A stretch of 64,000 nucleotides of DNA from Verrucomicrobiaceae bacterium. GTDB taxonomy: Bacteria; Verrucomicrobiota; Verrucomicrobiia; Verrucomicrobiales; Akkermansiaceae. Shown here piece after piece: positions 1 to 8,256 of the stretch. The stretch covers positions 62,001-126,000 of the forward strand of contig JAIXPW010000077.1 of the NCBI GenBank assembly GCA_027485995.1, in the 5' to 3' direction. Below the pieces are notes generated by a model. That model was given only the letters and a program-made list of their open reading frames with translations. It did no database searches and had not been told where the DNA came from. Numbering within the stretch: position 1 is the stretch's first letter; each line of letters opens with the position of its first letter. A program made the translations under genes and the position numbers.

Positions 1-309
1 ATCATTTTCCGGGTGATGAATGAGAACCGTTAGATCAGCGTCCGGCATGTGATCGGCCGCCGCGATCCAATGAATCATGCAGGGCATCGCCACGAGTTTT
101 GCCGGCAGTCGATGGACCTTTTCATCAGGGAGATGGACCGCTGCCGCTTCGATCGCACGACTGAGGAAACCCTCACGGGAAGTGACGGGCCGGCCGTAGA
201 TCCAGATTTCCAGAAACCTCATGCCGCGCATGGCCTCGGCCTCACCGATCTCGATCTTGCCCCGCGTGGAATGAACGGCGAATACTTGGTAGGGATGGGT
301 GTCACTCAT
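1..309 (-). CDS. DUF551-like phage protein, partial (runs off the left edge)
   Basis: An open frame starts at an ATG at 309 and stays open to the window edge, giving 103 codons without a stop. It overlaps the preceding gene by ATGA, as do many genes of this operon. The last visible residues (MIHWIAAADHMPDADLTVLI) resemble the DUF551 motif, in which a W is followed by a Leu/Met-Pro and a V-L-V strand; this small domain is common in phage genomes and has no known biochemical role. The family call rests on that short motif only. The leftward early operon of the Mu-like element therefore continues beyond the window. Confidence 0.6.
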   Translation of the reverse strand, partial: MSDTHPYQVFAVHSTRGKIEIGEAEAMRGMRFLEIWIYGRPVTSREGFLSRAIEAAAVHLPDEKVHRLPAKLVAMPCMIHWIAAADHMPDADLTVLIHHPEND

Positions 310-545
310 GACTTGGAAGATTGAGAGGCTTCAGGGAACTGGACGGAAAAGCCGGTGATGACCGAAACGTCCTTGGAGTGGAACTCGATCACCTTCCCGA
401 TCACAATTCCGAGGTTGGACATGCTGAGTGCATCCGCGCTGGCGATGTCGCACTCGATCGTCCGGTGTGACGGTGGCGAGTTGTGATATTTCCGGTAACA
501 GATGATCACGCGGAAAGGCTTCTTGGTATTGAGAGGGGCGCTCAT
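306..545 (-). CDS. Hypothetical protein of the Mu-like early operon
   Basis: Encodes 79 residues beginning MSAPLNTKKP. I recognise no family. It has a basic N-terminus and a beta-rich central stretch with no signal peptide or membrane segment. It is preceded by a short spacer of TTGGAAC-type repeats and overlaps the next gene by four bases, so it is probably translated as part of the leftward early operon. The function is unknown. Confidence 0.6.
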   Translation of the reverse strand: MSAPLNTKKPFRVIICYRKYHNSPPSHRTIECDIASADALSMSNLGIVIGKVIEFHSKDVSVITGFSVQFPEASQSSKS

Positions 546-583
546 CGTTGGAACTTGTCAGTTGGCACTTGGAACTTGGACCT
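546..583. repeat. TTGGAAC-type intergenic repeat spacer
   Basis: The gap between two leftward genes is filled by degenerate copies of TTGGAACTTG and TTGGCACTTGG, which run into the end of the upstream gene. The same words occur before a rightward gene of the element near 10.91 kb and before the host agmatine deiminase gene near 57.42 kb. The role is unknown. Confidence 0.6.
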
Positions 584-838
584 TCAGTCCCGCTTCGCCT
601 TCACCAGATCCACCTGGTCGGTCTCCCAGGCTTTCAGCGCATCGGCTTCCTTGGGAAACTTGTCGGTCATCGGCCAGGCCTTGCAGTCGATCGTGTTGCC
701 ACACTCCACGAAGTAGAGAGTGGGATTCAGCCACCTCACGACATGAGGCTTCACGCCACAGTGTGGGCAGGCCTTCAGCTCGGGAGCTGGTGAGACGGCT
801 CCGCCGAAAGCGGACTCGAATTCACGGGCAGAGATCAT
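584..838 (-). CDS. Lar-like zinc-ribbon protein
   Basis: Encodes 84 residues with a CPHCG knuckle near residue 24 and later cysteines (VECGN, DCKAW) followed by an EA..AW ending. This is the layout of the Lar-type restriction-alleviation zinc-ribbon family found in many phages and prophages. Lar of the Rac prophage modulates type I restriction; whether this protein does so is not shown by the sequence. It overlaps the upstream gene by four bases. The family call is moderate because these short ribbons diverge strongly. Confidence 0.6.
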   Translation of the reverse strand: MISAREFESAFGGAVSPAPELKACPHCGVKPHVVRWLNPTLYFVECGNTIDCKAWPMTDKFPKEADALKAWETDQVDLVKAKRD

Positions 839-1179
839 GACGCGGATTCGTTGGGAAGGTGGACATCCAGCACGGCCACCGGGGCGATGAGACCGCGATC
901 CCGTGCCCAGGGCACAGTGGTTGTGATGATGGTCTCTGGATTCACCAGGCCAGCGCGGGAGATCATGCGCGGGGTGCGGGTCCGTTCACCCAGGGCGAAG
1001 CGGCGCTCTTCCAACCACACTTTATAAGGGAAGCCGCTCATCGGGTGCGGATACTGAGCATAGGCCTCGCGGATCCGCCGGCGGACTTCCTTTCGCGACA
1101 GCCCTTCCGTGCCCACGAGCGCGGCGGCAATGATGGCGCGGGCGCGTTGACGCCAGCTGAGGTTCTTCGTGGCGATCAT
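835..1179 (-). CDS. Hypothetical phage protein with PYKVWLEERR motif
   Basis: Encodes 114 residues. The N-terminal half is basic and helical (NLSWRQRARAIIAAAL, RKEVRRRIREAY) and is followed by YPHPMSGFPYKVWLEERR, a segment resembling small phage proteins of unknown function that I have seen in other tailed phages. It has four-base overlaps with both neighbours, typical of this operon. The basic helices suggest nucleic-acid contact, but this is inference. Confidence 0.6.
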   Translation of the reverse strand: MIATKNLSWRQRARAIIAAALVGTEGLSRKEVRRRIREAYAQYPHPMSGFPYKVWLEERRFALGERTRTPRMISRAGLVNPETIITTTVPWARDRGLIAPVAVLDVHLPNESAS

Positions 1180-1646
1180 GACTCATCGCCCTCCTCTCTA
1201 TGATGCCGGGCCAGATCCTTGGGATGAGACGCGGTGTAATCAGCAGACCAGTGCCCACCCTGATTCCGTTCCAGCGTGACAGGCTGGAAGCATGAATAGC
1301 AGTGGCCCCACGCCTTCGCGTTGTCATAAGGAGTGGCCGGGGACCATGTTTCGAGGATGAAGTCCTCATGCCCCCAGCAGGTGGGACAGTCCAGGATGAC
1401 ATCATAAGGCTTTCCCCGGCGGGTGTCGGAAATAGCGACCAGGCCGGACTGCCGGCGGGTGTGGATCTCCACCGCCGCACGATAGGCGCGGCTGGTGAAC
1501 GATGGCCGGATGCGGAGTTCATCATGACTCCGCACACGCACTACAAGACAAGCCCCTTCAAAACGGGCGCGGCCGCGCTGGATGAGCTTTGTCATCCGGC
1601 TTTCGACCCGCACTGAGCGAGGGGTGAAATCATGGGTGTGATTCAT
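1176..1646 (-). CDS. Zinc-ribbon hypothetical protein
   Basis: Encodes 156 residues. The C-terminal half has two paired cysteine motifs, CPTC and CYSC, about 30 residues apart, consistent with one treble-clef or ribbon zinc site. The N-terminal 40 residues are rich in Arg and are probably disordered. No enzymatic motif is visible. The gene sits in the leftward operon and overlaps the next gene by four bases. It may be a small DNA- or RNA-binding accessory protein, but no specific family is recognised. Confidence 0.55.
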   Translation of the reverse strand: MNHTHDFTPRSVRVESRMTKLIQRGRARFEGACLVVRVRSHDELRIRPSFTSRAYRAAVEIHTRRQSGLVAISDTRRGKPYDVILDCPTCWGHEDFILETWSPATPYDNAKAWGHCYSCFQPVTLERNQGGHWSADYTASHPKDLARHHREEGDES

Positions 1647-1681
1647 GGTTTTTTCGATGGGTGGAAAACAGGCCGCTCAGA

Positions 1682-1963
1682 TCAAAAATCCCGCGATCCC
1701 TGCCCGAGAGTGGGGCGCTGGGGCGATCGGGCGGCAGAGACCCCGGCGAGCCCCGGCGAGAGGGGCGCGGAGGGCTTCACGAGGTCATCCAGGAGCGCCA
1801 AGCGGTCCTGAGCGGTGGAAATCGCGTTTCGAGTGCGGGCGATGGCACCGCTGCTGAGGGGCTGGCCATGGTTGGCCGCCTGGATGAGATCCAGCGCGTG
1901 GGACTCGGCGGCGGCGAGGTCGGAGTAAACCCCAGCCAAGACGGTGAGGACTGGATTGCTCAT
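1682..1963 (-). CDS. Hypothetical helical protein
   Basis: Encodes 93 residues beginning MSNPVLTVLAGVYSDL. The predicted structure is two Ala/Leu-rich amphipathic helices followed by a Pro-rich tail. It overlaps the stop of the upstream gene by four bases. No domain is recognised and no function is proposed. Confidence 0.55.
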   Translation of the reverse strand: MSNPVLTVLAGVYSDLAAAESHALDLIQAANHGQPLSSGAIARTRNAISTAQDRLALLDDLVKPSAPLSPGLAGVSAARSPQRPTLGQGSRDF

Positions 1964-2292
1964 GGCTTGGGTGGGGGTGGGAGGTCGCCCAGCTCACGGC
2001 GGAGACCGTCTGCCGTGGTCCGCAGGCGGTTGATCGCCTGGCGACGTGGTGCGGTGATCACCTTCTCCCGCTCGATCGAGGTGGCGATGTTCTCGATCCA
2101 TTCCACCAGCACCTTGTCCTTGGTGATCAGATCCGTGGTCAGTTCGATGTCCTGATCCAGCTTCGCCACCTGGATGGCATGCTGGTGAGCTTCCACCGGC
2201 ACGGTGTCCGGATGGTTGGCTTTCCTGAACTGCTCGCCACGCTGGGCATGCAGGCTGGCGAGGCGATAGTGGAGACCTTCGATAGGGTTCAT
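1960..2292 (-). CDS. Hypothetical coiled-coil protein
   Basis: Encodes 110 residues that are almost wholly charged helix, ending in a PPPPKP tail. It looks like a small coiled-coil protein. It is part of the leftward operon, 13 bases after the winged-helix-like gene and overlapping the next gene by four bases. No family is recognised. Confidence 0.6.
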   Translation of the reverse strand: MNPIEGLHYRLASLHAQRGEQFRKANHPDTVPVEAHQHAIQVAKLDQDIELTTDLITKDKVLVEWIENIATSIEREKVITAPRRQAINRLRTTADGLRRELGDLPPPPKP

Positions 2293-2305
2293 GAGGGCGT
2301 GGATG

Positions 2306-2728
2306 TCAGGATTCTTTTTCTTCGCGCTTCCAGCTGTCCCGGTATTGAGCGCGGCGGCGGGGCGTCCAGAACTCCGGATCCCGAGTGTTCTCCAGGTGCT
2401 GGCAGAGGCTTTCCATGTCCACGAGGATCACGGAGGGAGAGGGGCGGATGGACTGGATGAAGCCGGTCTCCACCAGGCGATCGAGCGTGCGCTGGCTCAG
2501 ATCCCGGATGCCCAGCTCCGTGGCCAGGCCTGCCAGGCGGCGGTATTGGCCGAAGAGCTTGAGGACCGGCAGCAGACTGCCATCGGTCTGCCGCATCAGG
2601 CGGACCATGCCGTAGCGTGGGGCATCGTCCGGGATGAACTCGCAGGCTTCGAACTTCCCGGGAGCCAGTTGGCGCACACCTGTGGCCAGCGGCTTTCCGG
2701 ACGCCAGATCGATCAGGGGCTTACTCAT
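2306..2728 (-). CDS. Putative winged-helix DNA-binding protein
   Basis: About 140 residues from the ATG at 2728 (MSKPLIDLASGK). An alternative start lies 27 bases upstream (2755) and neither start has a strong ribosome site, so the N-terminus is uncertain. The middle (LAGLATELGIRDLSQRTLDRLVETGF) reads like a helix-turn-helix with a recognition helix, followed by a short wing (PSVILVDMESL). This suggests a transcription regulator or DNA-architectural protein of the early operon. It overlaps the end of the upstream gene by eight bases. Confidence 0.55.
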   Translation of the reverse strand: MSKPLIDLASGKPLATGVRQLAPGKFEACEFIPDDAPRYGMVRLMRQTDGSLLPVLKLFGQYRRLAGLATELGIRDLSQRTLDRLVETGFIQSIRPSPSVILVDMESLCQHLENTRDPEFWTPRRRAQYRDSWKREEKES

Positions 2729-3515
2729 GGTCGCGGGGAGTGATGGCGGGTTCATCCAGACCGGCAGCGCGGGCCGCCTTCTTGGCCAGCGCCTTCGCCT
2801 GGGCGGTGGCGGTCTGCTTCTTGTTCCGGGCCTTGGTTTTCCCCCGGCCTTCCTTGGCGGCGATGCGGTTCACCAGCGTGAGATAGACCCAGCGGAGTTC
2901 CTCCGCCTGGATGCTGGCGATGGACCGGCCCTTGCAGCGGCGCTGCGCGATGGCGAGCACGTAGCCGGTGCGGATCTGGCCGCCGTTCTCGGCCACGGCA
3001 GCGGCGATCCTTGCATTGTAGGTCGGAGCCCCTTCGATGAGCTTTCCAGCGTGCTCGATCAGGGCCTGAGAAATCTTCGCCCGCCACAGCTCGCGGTTCT
3101 CGTGAGTGTCTTCCACCGGGCCATGATCTTTCACGCGGCCCGTCTTCATCTGGTATCGGAAGGCCTCATCGTCCCGACCGGCGAGGGTGAGGAAATGGGC
3201 CAGCAGCGGGCGGAAGTGTTCGTTCTGGCATTCGGTCAAGCTGGCGATCCGGACCGCCGCCAGCTGCTCGCCGCGCCGCCAGGCTTCAAACTGCTTGGAC
3301 TCAGTGAGGCCCGGGATGGCATTGATGTTTCCAAGTCGATCCTGGAAATCGAATGCCTCCCGAGCCACCTGGGCGATGCGGGCCTTTTGCAGCTTGCTGA
3401 GCCCCTCCGGGCCAGCACCAGTTCGGCGCTGGCCTAGGCGATAGACTCCGCCGCGACCTGGGCGGGTGGTGGAGCTGGGGCGCTGAGTCTTTTCGTGTGT
3501 CCTCTTGAGGCTCAT
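2721..3515 (-). CDS. Hypothetical basic protein after gam
   Basis: Encodes 264 residues. The first 40 are Arg/Pro/Gly-rich and probably disordered. The remainder is helical, and the C-terminal 50 residues are a Lys/Ala-rich basic tail (KTKARNKKQ, AKALAKKAARAAG). This composition suits a nucleic-acid-binding protein. Its place just downstream of the Gam homologue matches the position of small accessory early genes in Mu-like phages. No catalytic motif is visible and I do not recognise a named family. Confidence 0.55.
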   Translation of the reverse strand: MSLKRTHEKTQRPSSTTRPGRGGVYRLGQRRTGAGPEGLSKLQKARIAQVAREAFDFQDRLGNINAIPGLTESKQFEAWRRGEQLAAVRIASLTECQNEHFRPLLAHFLTLAGRDDEAFRYQMKTGRVKDHGPVEDTHENRELWRAKISQALIEHAGKLIEGAPTYNARIAAAVAENGGQIRTGYVLAIAQRRCKGRSIASIQAEELRWVYLTLVNRIAAKEGRGKTKARNKKQTATAQAKALAKKAARAAGLDEPAITPRDHE

Positions 3516-3546
3516 AAGCGTGTGGTTTTGTGGAGTGAAGGGGCGT

Positions 3547-3696
3547 TTAGGACGGCTTGCCCCGCCAGTAGCGGAGGCTGGCGTTGATCCGGCGGCGGCG
3601 TTTCTTCAGTCCGCCGCTCAGGCTCAGGACCAGGACCGCCAGCGAAACGGGAGCCAGAAAGGCTAGGGTGCCGGTCAGAACGGAGTCCGCGCTCAT
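3547..3696 (-). CDS. Small single-pass membrane protein
   Basis: A 49-residue protein read from the ATG at 3696, which overlaps the stop of the gam-like gene by ATGA. Residues 7-28 (LTGTLAFLAPVSLAVLVLSL) form one hydrophobic segment, followed immediately by KKRRRR, so the C-terminus should stay in the cytoplasm. It ends RYWRGKPS. The tight coupling and clear topology support a real gene. The function is unknown; a membrane tether or a small toxin-like peptide are both possible. Confidence 0.6.
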   Translation of the reverse strand: MSADSVLTGTLAFLAPVSLAVLVLSLSGGLKKRRRRINASLRYWRGKPS

Positions 3697-4280
3697 CAGG
3701 CCACCGCCTTTCCAGTCGCCACCGGGGCCGCATCCGGGACCGCATCGCGATCCGGTTCGAAGCTGAACTTCTCTTCCTTCAACACGCGGATGCCGGTGCT
3801 GGCCAGCAGCTCGCGGAGCGGAGTGGAGTTCCGCCAGGCGGCGAGAACGGCCGTCTTACTGAGCGAGGTCTTGATCGTGACGAATCGCTCCGCCACGGAC
3901 TCGTCCTCACAGGCCAGCAGGAGATCGAGAACGTCTTCCTCCTTGGTTTCACCCTCGTAGGTGACCTTTCCGGTGCCCTCACGGAAAGCCAGCTTGTGGC
4001 CGCCCAGGGTGATGGATTGCTTCTCGCCGAATTCAGCCTGGCGATTGGTCACAGCCCAGCCGGCAAGGCGTTTGGTATTGAGCGTGATCGCCCGCCCGAG
4101 TTCCTCGATCTGGAGATCGAACTCCATCTTCAGCTCTTCCAATTTCTGATCCCGGATCAGGGCCACGCGGTCCTGTTCGAGCTTCAGCTGGGCGGTGGCG
4201 ATGGCGATTCCGGTGGCCTCGTCACGCGAGGCGATGGGAATGATGCGGAGTTTCTGGAGTAGTTTCTTGGCAGTAGTCAT
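3696..4280 (-). CDS. gam: Mu Gam-like host-nuclease inhibitor
   Basis: Encodes 194 residues; Mu Gam is about 174. A long helical region (residues 25-65) containing LQIEELGRAITLNTKRLAGW is followed by FGEKQSITLGGHKLAFREGTGKV, the helix-then-hairpin pattern of Mu Gam proteins, which dimerise and bind double-stranded DNA ends to block exonucleases. The C-terminal 40 residues are extra. It lies downstream of the MuA- and MuB-like genes in the same leftward operon, as expected for a transposable phage. Known role: protection of linear phage DNA ends from RecBCD-type nucleases. Confidence 0.8.
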   Translation of the reverse strand: MTTAKKLLQKLRIIPIASRDEATGIAIATAQLKLEQDRVALIRDQKLEELKMEFDLQIEELGRAITLNTKRLAGWAVTNRQAEFGEKQSITLGGHKLAFREGTGKVTYEGETKEEDVLDLLLACEDESVAERFVTIKTSLSKTAVLAAWRNSTPLRELLASTGIRVLKEEKFSFEPDRDAVPDAAPVATGKAVA

Positions 4281-4310
4281 GATGGGAGTGGAGGTGAGGG
4301 GTGGATGGGC

Positions 4311-4598
4311 TCAGCCGTCTGCCAGGGAATCGGCAAACACGGTGGCAGCGTTCAGGCCCTCCGGAGCCGGGAGCACCGGCATGCGGAGCGGATCGATCCG
4401 GGCGGCCAGCTGGTCCAGCGCACGGGCGGAATCGGCGATGATGGTGGCCAGGCTCCGCCGCATCGGCGGCGAGGCCGTGAGAGGCCCGGAGGCATCGCCA
4501 GAGATGGAAGCCATCACGGCGAACTCGATCAGATCGAGCTGGCCCAGCAGCGTGATGCCGTCCTTGATGGTGATTGGGGAATGGAAGTGATCAGACAT
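4311..4598 (-). CDS. Hypothetical protein between mu B-like and gam-like genes
   Basis: Encodes 95 residues with no recognised domain. A possible pattern is two amphipathic helices (TLLGQLDLIEFAVMASI and RRSLATIIADSARALDQLA). It is preceded by a 47 bp spacer of TTTCG-type repeats rather than by the usual four-base overlap. No function is proposed. Confidence 0.55.
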   Translation of the reverse strand: MSDHFHSPITIKDGITLLGQLDLIEFAVMASISGDASGPLTASPPMRRSLATIIADSARALDQLAARIDPLRMPVLPAPEGLNAATVFADSLADG

Positions 4599-4645
4599 GG
4601 TTTCGTATTTCGAATTTCAGATTTCGGATTTCGTGCTTTCGGCCC
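4599..4645. repeat. TTTCG-type intergenic repeat spacer
   Basis: The gap holds repeated words of the form ATTTCG/ATTTCAG, including TTTCGAATTTCAGATTTCG at 4608-4626. The identical 19-mer appears at 13,102-13,120 before a rightward gene, and a looser version lies upstream of the host hpf gene near 62.76 kb. It is probably a dispersed genomic spacer repeat rather than a phage-specific site. Confidence 0.65.
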
Positions 4646-5674
4646 TCAGCGGGTCTGAAGGCTCTTCTTGAGGTCCTCCGCCTTGTCCGCGATGAGGGTG
4701 GGCGTGATCTCTGCCGTCACGGCCGCCAGCTGCTCGGCGAGGTGCCGCAGGAAGGCGAATCCACCGAAGGCCCTGGCGATCTCGGCCACCTTCGCGGAGG
4801 CATTCCGCCACTCCATGGCTTCCAGGCGCGGCACGCGGCGGGTCAGGAAGGTTTCCACATCCTCCGGGCTCGGCGGTGCCAGGCGAACGCGCTCGAACAG
4901 GCGGTTGTAAACCAGCTGCTTCGCCTCTTCCCAGAACTGGCGGGCCAGCTTGCCCCACAGGGTGTCGATCGTGGCGACGATGAAGAGGGAATCGGTCTGA
5001 TTGATGGCCGTCTTGATGAAATTCAGCATCGGCGCGCCGCCGTGCTGGGCCTCATCGATCGCCACCACGATGCGCTTGCTCTTCAGCGCGGCCAGGACCA
5101 GACGCTGGCACTCCGCTTTCTGGTTCGGGATCTTTCCCTCTTCCACCTGGGCGGCGGAAAAGCAGCCGAGCGCCACCAGGAAGTCCCGGAACATCGCCAT
5201 CGGGCTTTGCCAGGCATCCGTGGCCTCCACGATCACCACCTGGCCGGCGTATTTGCTGGCGATGATGCTGAGCGAAGAGCTTTTCCCGCTGCCGGTCGGT
5301 CCCTCGATCAGGACCAGCCGCGCTTTTCCACGCTGAGGAATGAGGCCAGCGGCAGCCATGGAGCATTCGAAGGCCGGCGTGAGGTCATTGTAGAGTTCCT
5401 CCCGGCCATCGGCCCCGGTGGTGGCCTGGATCTGATCCCAGACGGCGCGGTATTTCGGCAAATGATTGGCGGCGATCAGGCCATCCACATTTCCAGAGGT
5501 CAGGGCACGATAGGTTTTCGTGGATCCCAGACCCGGATAGGTGCGGAGCATCTGCTCATTGCTGAGGCGGGGAGCCGTCCGGTCCTGATAGGCCGAGATC
5601 GAGCGGGCGATGCCCACCAGCTCATCAGCCATCTCCTGAGCAGCTTCCGGATGCGAAAGGGCGGCGAAGCTCAT
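4646..5674 (-). CDS. MuB-like AAA ATPase, transposition target activator
   Basis: Encodes 342 residues with a Walker A motif GPTGSGKS at about 125-132 and a Walker B motif VVAIDEAQ at about 202-209, followed by a sensor region (LFIVATIDTLWG) and a C-terminal helical lid. The N-terminal 100 residues include a small HTH-like region (TYPGLGSTKTYRALTSGN). This is the plan of MuB/IstB-type ATPases that bind target DNA and activate the transposase. It follows the transposase by two small genes in the same operon, the order seen in Mu-like phages (A then B). Confidence 0.85.
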   Translation of the reverse strand: MSFAALSHPEAAQEMADELVGIARSISAYQDRTAPRLSNEQMLRTYPGLGSTKTYRALTSGNVDGLIAANHLPKYRAVWDQIQATTGADGREELYNDLTPAFECSMAAAGLIPQRGKARLVLIEGPTGSGKSSSLSIIASKYAGQVVIVEATDAWQSPMAMFRDFLVALGCFSAAQVEEGKIPNQKAECQRLVLAALKSKRIVVAIDEAQHGGAPMLNFIKTAINQTDSLFIVATIDTLWGKLARQFWEEAKQLVYNRLFERVRLAPPSPEDVETFLTRRVPRLEAMEWRNASAKVAEIARAFGGFAFLRHLAEQLAAVTAEITPTLIADKAEDLKKSLQTR

Positions 5675-5868
5675 GACTCGAAGCCCTCCTTTCCTTCGTT
5701 GGAGACTGCAATGAAGGCATCGGCGAACTTGAACGCATCCACTGCCACGTTGTGAGCCAATGCCTCCCAGGCCTCATCTTCTCCGTTCGTGTCGGCAATG
5801 AGTTCCTCAAACAAAGGACTCCCCATCAGCGCCGTCATCATCTCAAGGGCGATTTCGTCTCGGCTCAT
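5671..5868 (-). CDS. Small acidic hypothetical protein
   Basis: Encodes 65 residues from the ATG at 5868 (MSRDEIALEMMTALM), which overlaps the upstream stop by four bases; its own stop overlaps the MuB-like start likewise. The protein is acidic and helical (LFEELIADTNGEDEAWEALA). An upstream extension of the frame is only the shadow of the neighbouring gene. No family is recognised. Confidence 0.6.
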   Translation of the reverse strand: MSRDEIALEMMTALMGSPLFEELIADTNGEDEAWEALAHNVAVDAFKFADAFIAVSNEGKEGFES

Positions 5869-6197
5869 GCTGCGGCCCCCCTCTCCACGGCGTAGCGGCT
5901 GGCAGTTCCGACGTAGGGAAAAACCCCTTCGCGATCGGGTTGAAACACTGGGGCGGCCTGAGGCGCGGCCTGATCGATCAGGACCATCAGCACGCGCTGG
6001 AAGCCCACCGGCTCCGGCACGGCCAGGGTGTATTTCCATTCGGCACCATCCGGCATGCGGACGGTCAGATAGCGGCCGACGAGGATGCCCTCGATCAGCA
6101 GCGGAGTGGATGGCTCAGTCGTGTGGCCGAGCCGGGCAGCGGCCGTCGCTTCCAAGCGGAGCGCGGCAGCGTGTTCGGGTGATGATACGGTTTTCAT
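5865..6197 (-). CDS. Hypothetical protein between transposase and MuB-like genes
   Basis: Encodes 110 residues starting MKTVSSPEHAAALRLEA. A short N-terminal helix precedes a beta-rich core (LLIEGILVGRYLTVRMPDG, WKYTLAV). No motif is recognised. It is placed 30 bases after the transposase stop and coupled to the next small gene. Confidence 0.6.
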   Translation of the reverse strand: MKTVSSPEHAAALRLEATAAARLGHTTEPSTPLLIEGILVGRYLTVRMPDGAEWKYTLAVPEPVGFQRVLMVLIDQAAPQAAPVFQPDREGVFPYVGTASRYAVERGAAA

Positions 6198-6227
6198 TGT
6201 TGTGTCCTCTGGATCTGAGCCAATGGC

Positions 6228-8021
6228 TCAAAAGTGTTTGGCGGCCTCCTCTTCGAGGCGGCGGAGCTGCTCGGCGCGATCGACTCCGAACAGCGCGGCC
6301 TCATCTCCGCCGGAGACTCGCGGGGCCGGGGCCAGGCCTGCGCGGCCCTCTGGCCGGGCCGTGGCGGGCTTCGCGGGCGCGGGGCGGGAAATGGGAGCTA
6401 GGGAGCCTCCGGCGGCGGCACGGCCGGTGCCATCGAAGGCGGCGGCCTCGCGGGCTCCGGGAGCCCCGGCCACCACGGCGCGGAAGTCAGTCGCCCCGGC
6501 AGCAGAGGCGCGGCGGCGGAGATCGATCGACTCATGCCGGCGGCCGGAAAGGTTCACCTGGGGAGCGGCGGCGGCATACGGCGCGGCGGCCACCAGGCAC
6601 TGGCCCACGCCCCATCCGGCGCGGTTCTTGGGAGTCTGATCCGCATTCGCCACGTAGGCCCCGGAAGCCGGATCGAGCGGGTCATAGGCCACCAGGATGG
6701 CGTGGCCGTTTTCGAGATAGAGGCCGTCGTGACCGTTCACGACGAAGGAAAGCTCCGGCCATCCGCCGCCGGGGTTCACCGTGGCGTGGCCATCGCGGAT
6801 GATGGTCCGCTTCTTGTAGGGCAGCAGACGCCAGGCTTCCGATTCCGGGAGCGGCAGCGTGTTCCAACCCTGGCGGGCCACCAGGTCATTCGGGCTCACG
6901 CGCTCGCCGAGGGCCTTCCGGTTCTTGGGGCGGGAGTTGATGATCTTGGCGGCCTCCACATGGGCGGCGGCGGCATCTTCCTGGGACCAGAATCCAGCCA
7001 GGCGCGGATCGGTCAGGCTCTTGGCGCTCTTCACCTGGCGATGCGCCTTCGCGGAAGCCTGGAACTCACCAGCGTAGCGGCCGAGGTCGCGGCCTGCATG
7101 GGCCAGCCAGTTCTGAAGATGGTTGAAGGAGCCTTCCATCAGGCCCTTGCCCTTCGATTTGAAAACGTGCTGGATGTTGCACAGCGCATCCAGGCCACCC
7201 CACAGGCCAGTCAGGCCCGCGCATTCGATGCCGTGGACGTAGGAGCTTTCCCAGGTGCCGCGTTCGAGGCGGAGGAAGCGCGGCACACCGTGCGCACGGA
7301 AGAGACGGCCGATGTAGCGGACCACATCCTCGCCTCGATAGGCATCCCGCTCCCGACCGATCAGGTCAAAGCCGAGCAAGCGGGCGGAGGCGTAGTCGAT
7401 CGCGGCCAGCGTCTGGCGGCCCACGCGAAGCTCCCCGCTCTGCGGGTCGCGATAGGTAAAGGCCTGATTGCATGAGTAGTCATCCAGCTCCCACAGCTCG
7501 CCAGCCAGCAGATCGTGAACGGTCCCTTCCTCATCGATCCACAGATGACCCCGGCGGGTGACCATTTCCGTCTCCATCGCCGCCTTTTGCCCCCGGAAAC
7601 GGGCGCGTTGATCATCCGTGACATGGAAAGCACGCTGCACCGACAGTGGCCAGGCGGCAGCTTTCCCGGTCTCCAGGCCGCGCTCTTCGATCTGGCGGAG
7701 CGCCGCCACCGTTTCCGGCGAGACATCCGGATCCTTCATGAAAAAGAACAGCGCGATCTCCAGCGAGGCCTTTGTCATCCGGTGCCAGCGTGCAATCGCC
7801 AGTTCCTCATCGGAAAAGGTGATCGATGGCGGGCGACCGGTCGGTTTCTTGGCCGTCAAGGCCGCCCAGGCATCCCCCTCGGCAGCATCCAGCGCCGCTT
7901 TCCAGCGGAGATAGGACGCCGCCGAGACTCCCACCTGCTGGCAGGCCATGCGGAGGGACAGGCCCGCTCCCATGGCATGGGACACGCGGGCGACGAGGGC
8001 GGACTTTTCGGGCGGAGTCAT
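6228..8021 (-). CDS. MuA-type DDE transposase
   Basis: Encodes 597 residues. Residues 1-60 contain an HTH (LSLRMACQQVGVSAASYLRW). The RNase H-like core spans about 170-310: the first acidic residue is D180 or D181 (ELDDYSCN), and the glutamate is probably E296 (MEGSFNHLQNW). At the place of the second catalytic Asp the sequence reads PRFLRLERGTW, so the residue there appears to be E253. A beta-barrel-like region (about 400-470) and an Ala/Pro-rich tail follow, as in MuA, where the tail contacts MuB and ClpX. It catalyses strand transfer in replicative transposition of the phage. Confidence 0.85.
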   Translation of the reverse strand: MTPPEKSALVARVSHAMGAGLSLRMACQQVGVSAASYLRWKAALDAAEGDAWAALTAKKPTGRPPSITFSDEELAIARWHRMTKASLEIALFFFMKDPDVSPETVAALRQIEERGLETGKAAAWPLSVQRAFHVTDDQRARFRGQKAAMETEMVTRRGHLWIDEEGTVHDLLAGELWELDDYSCNQAFTYRDPQSGELRVGRQTLAAIDYASARLLGFDLIGRERDAYRGEDVVRYIGRLFRAHGVPRFLRLERGTWESSYVHGIECAGLTGLWGGLDALCNIQHVFKSKGKGLMEGSFNHLQNWLAHAGRDLGRYAGEFQASAKAHRQVKSAKSLTDPRLAGFWSQEDAAAAHVEAAKIINSRPKNRKALGERVSPNDLVARQGWNTLPLPESEAWRLLPYKKRTIIRDGHATVNPGGGWPELSFVVNGHDGLYLENGHAILVAYDPLDPASGAYVANADQTPKNRAGWGVGQCLVAAAPYAAAAPQVNLSGRRHESIDLRRRASAAGATDFRAVVAGAPGAREAAAFDGTGRAAAGGSLAPISRPAPAKPATARPEGRAGLAPAPRVSGGDEAALFGVDRAEQLRRLEEEAAKHF

Positions 8022-8028
8022 GGAAAGG

Positions 8029-8241
8029 TTAGGCTGGCTGGCATTTGCGCGAAACGTCGTAGTCGCTCAGCGGGGTTTTGCCGTCGTCATCAGGGCCGTT
8101 GAGGCCTCGGAAATCGTCACACTGAAACCAGTTGCGGGCCGGGCGGACCTCGCGGTCGCGACGCAGAAACGTGAAGGTGAAGGTGCCTCCGATGCAGGTG
8201 AACTGAACCTTCTGACCGCGTTTGAGTGAGGTGGGCTTCAT
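8029..8241 (-). CDS. Small hypothetical protein upstream of transposase
   Basis: Encodes 70 residues: a basic beta-rich N-terminal half (MKPTSLKRGQKVQFTCIGG, TFTFLRRDREVRPA) followed by an acidic segment. It fits between the ParB-like gene and the transposase with short gaps on both sides. The pattern suggests a small OB- or SH3-like fold, but no family is recognised. Confidence 0.5.
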   Translation of the reverse strand: MKPTSLKRGQKVQFTCIGGTFTFTFLRRDREVRPARNWFQCDDFRGLNGPDDDGKTPLSDYDVSRKCQPA

Positions 8242-8256
8242 GGTTTTGGCGGGCTG

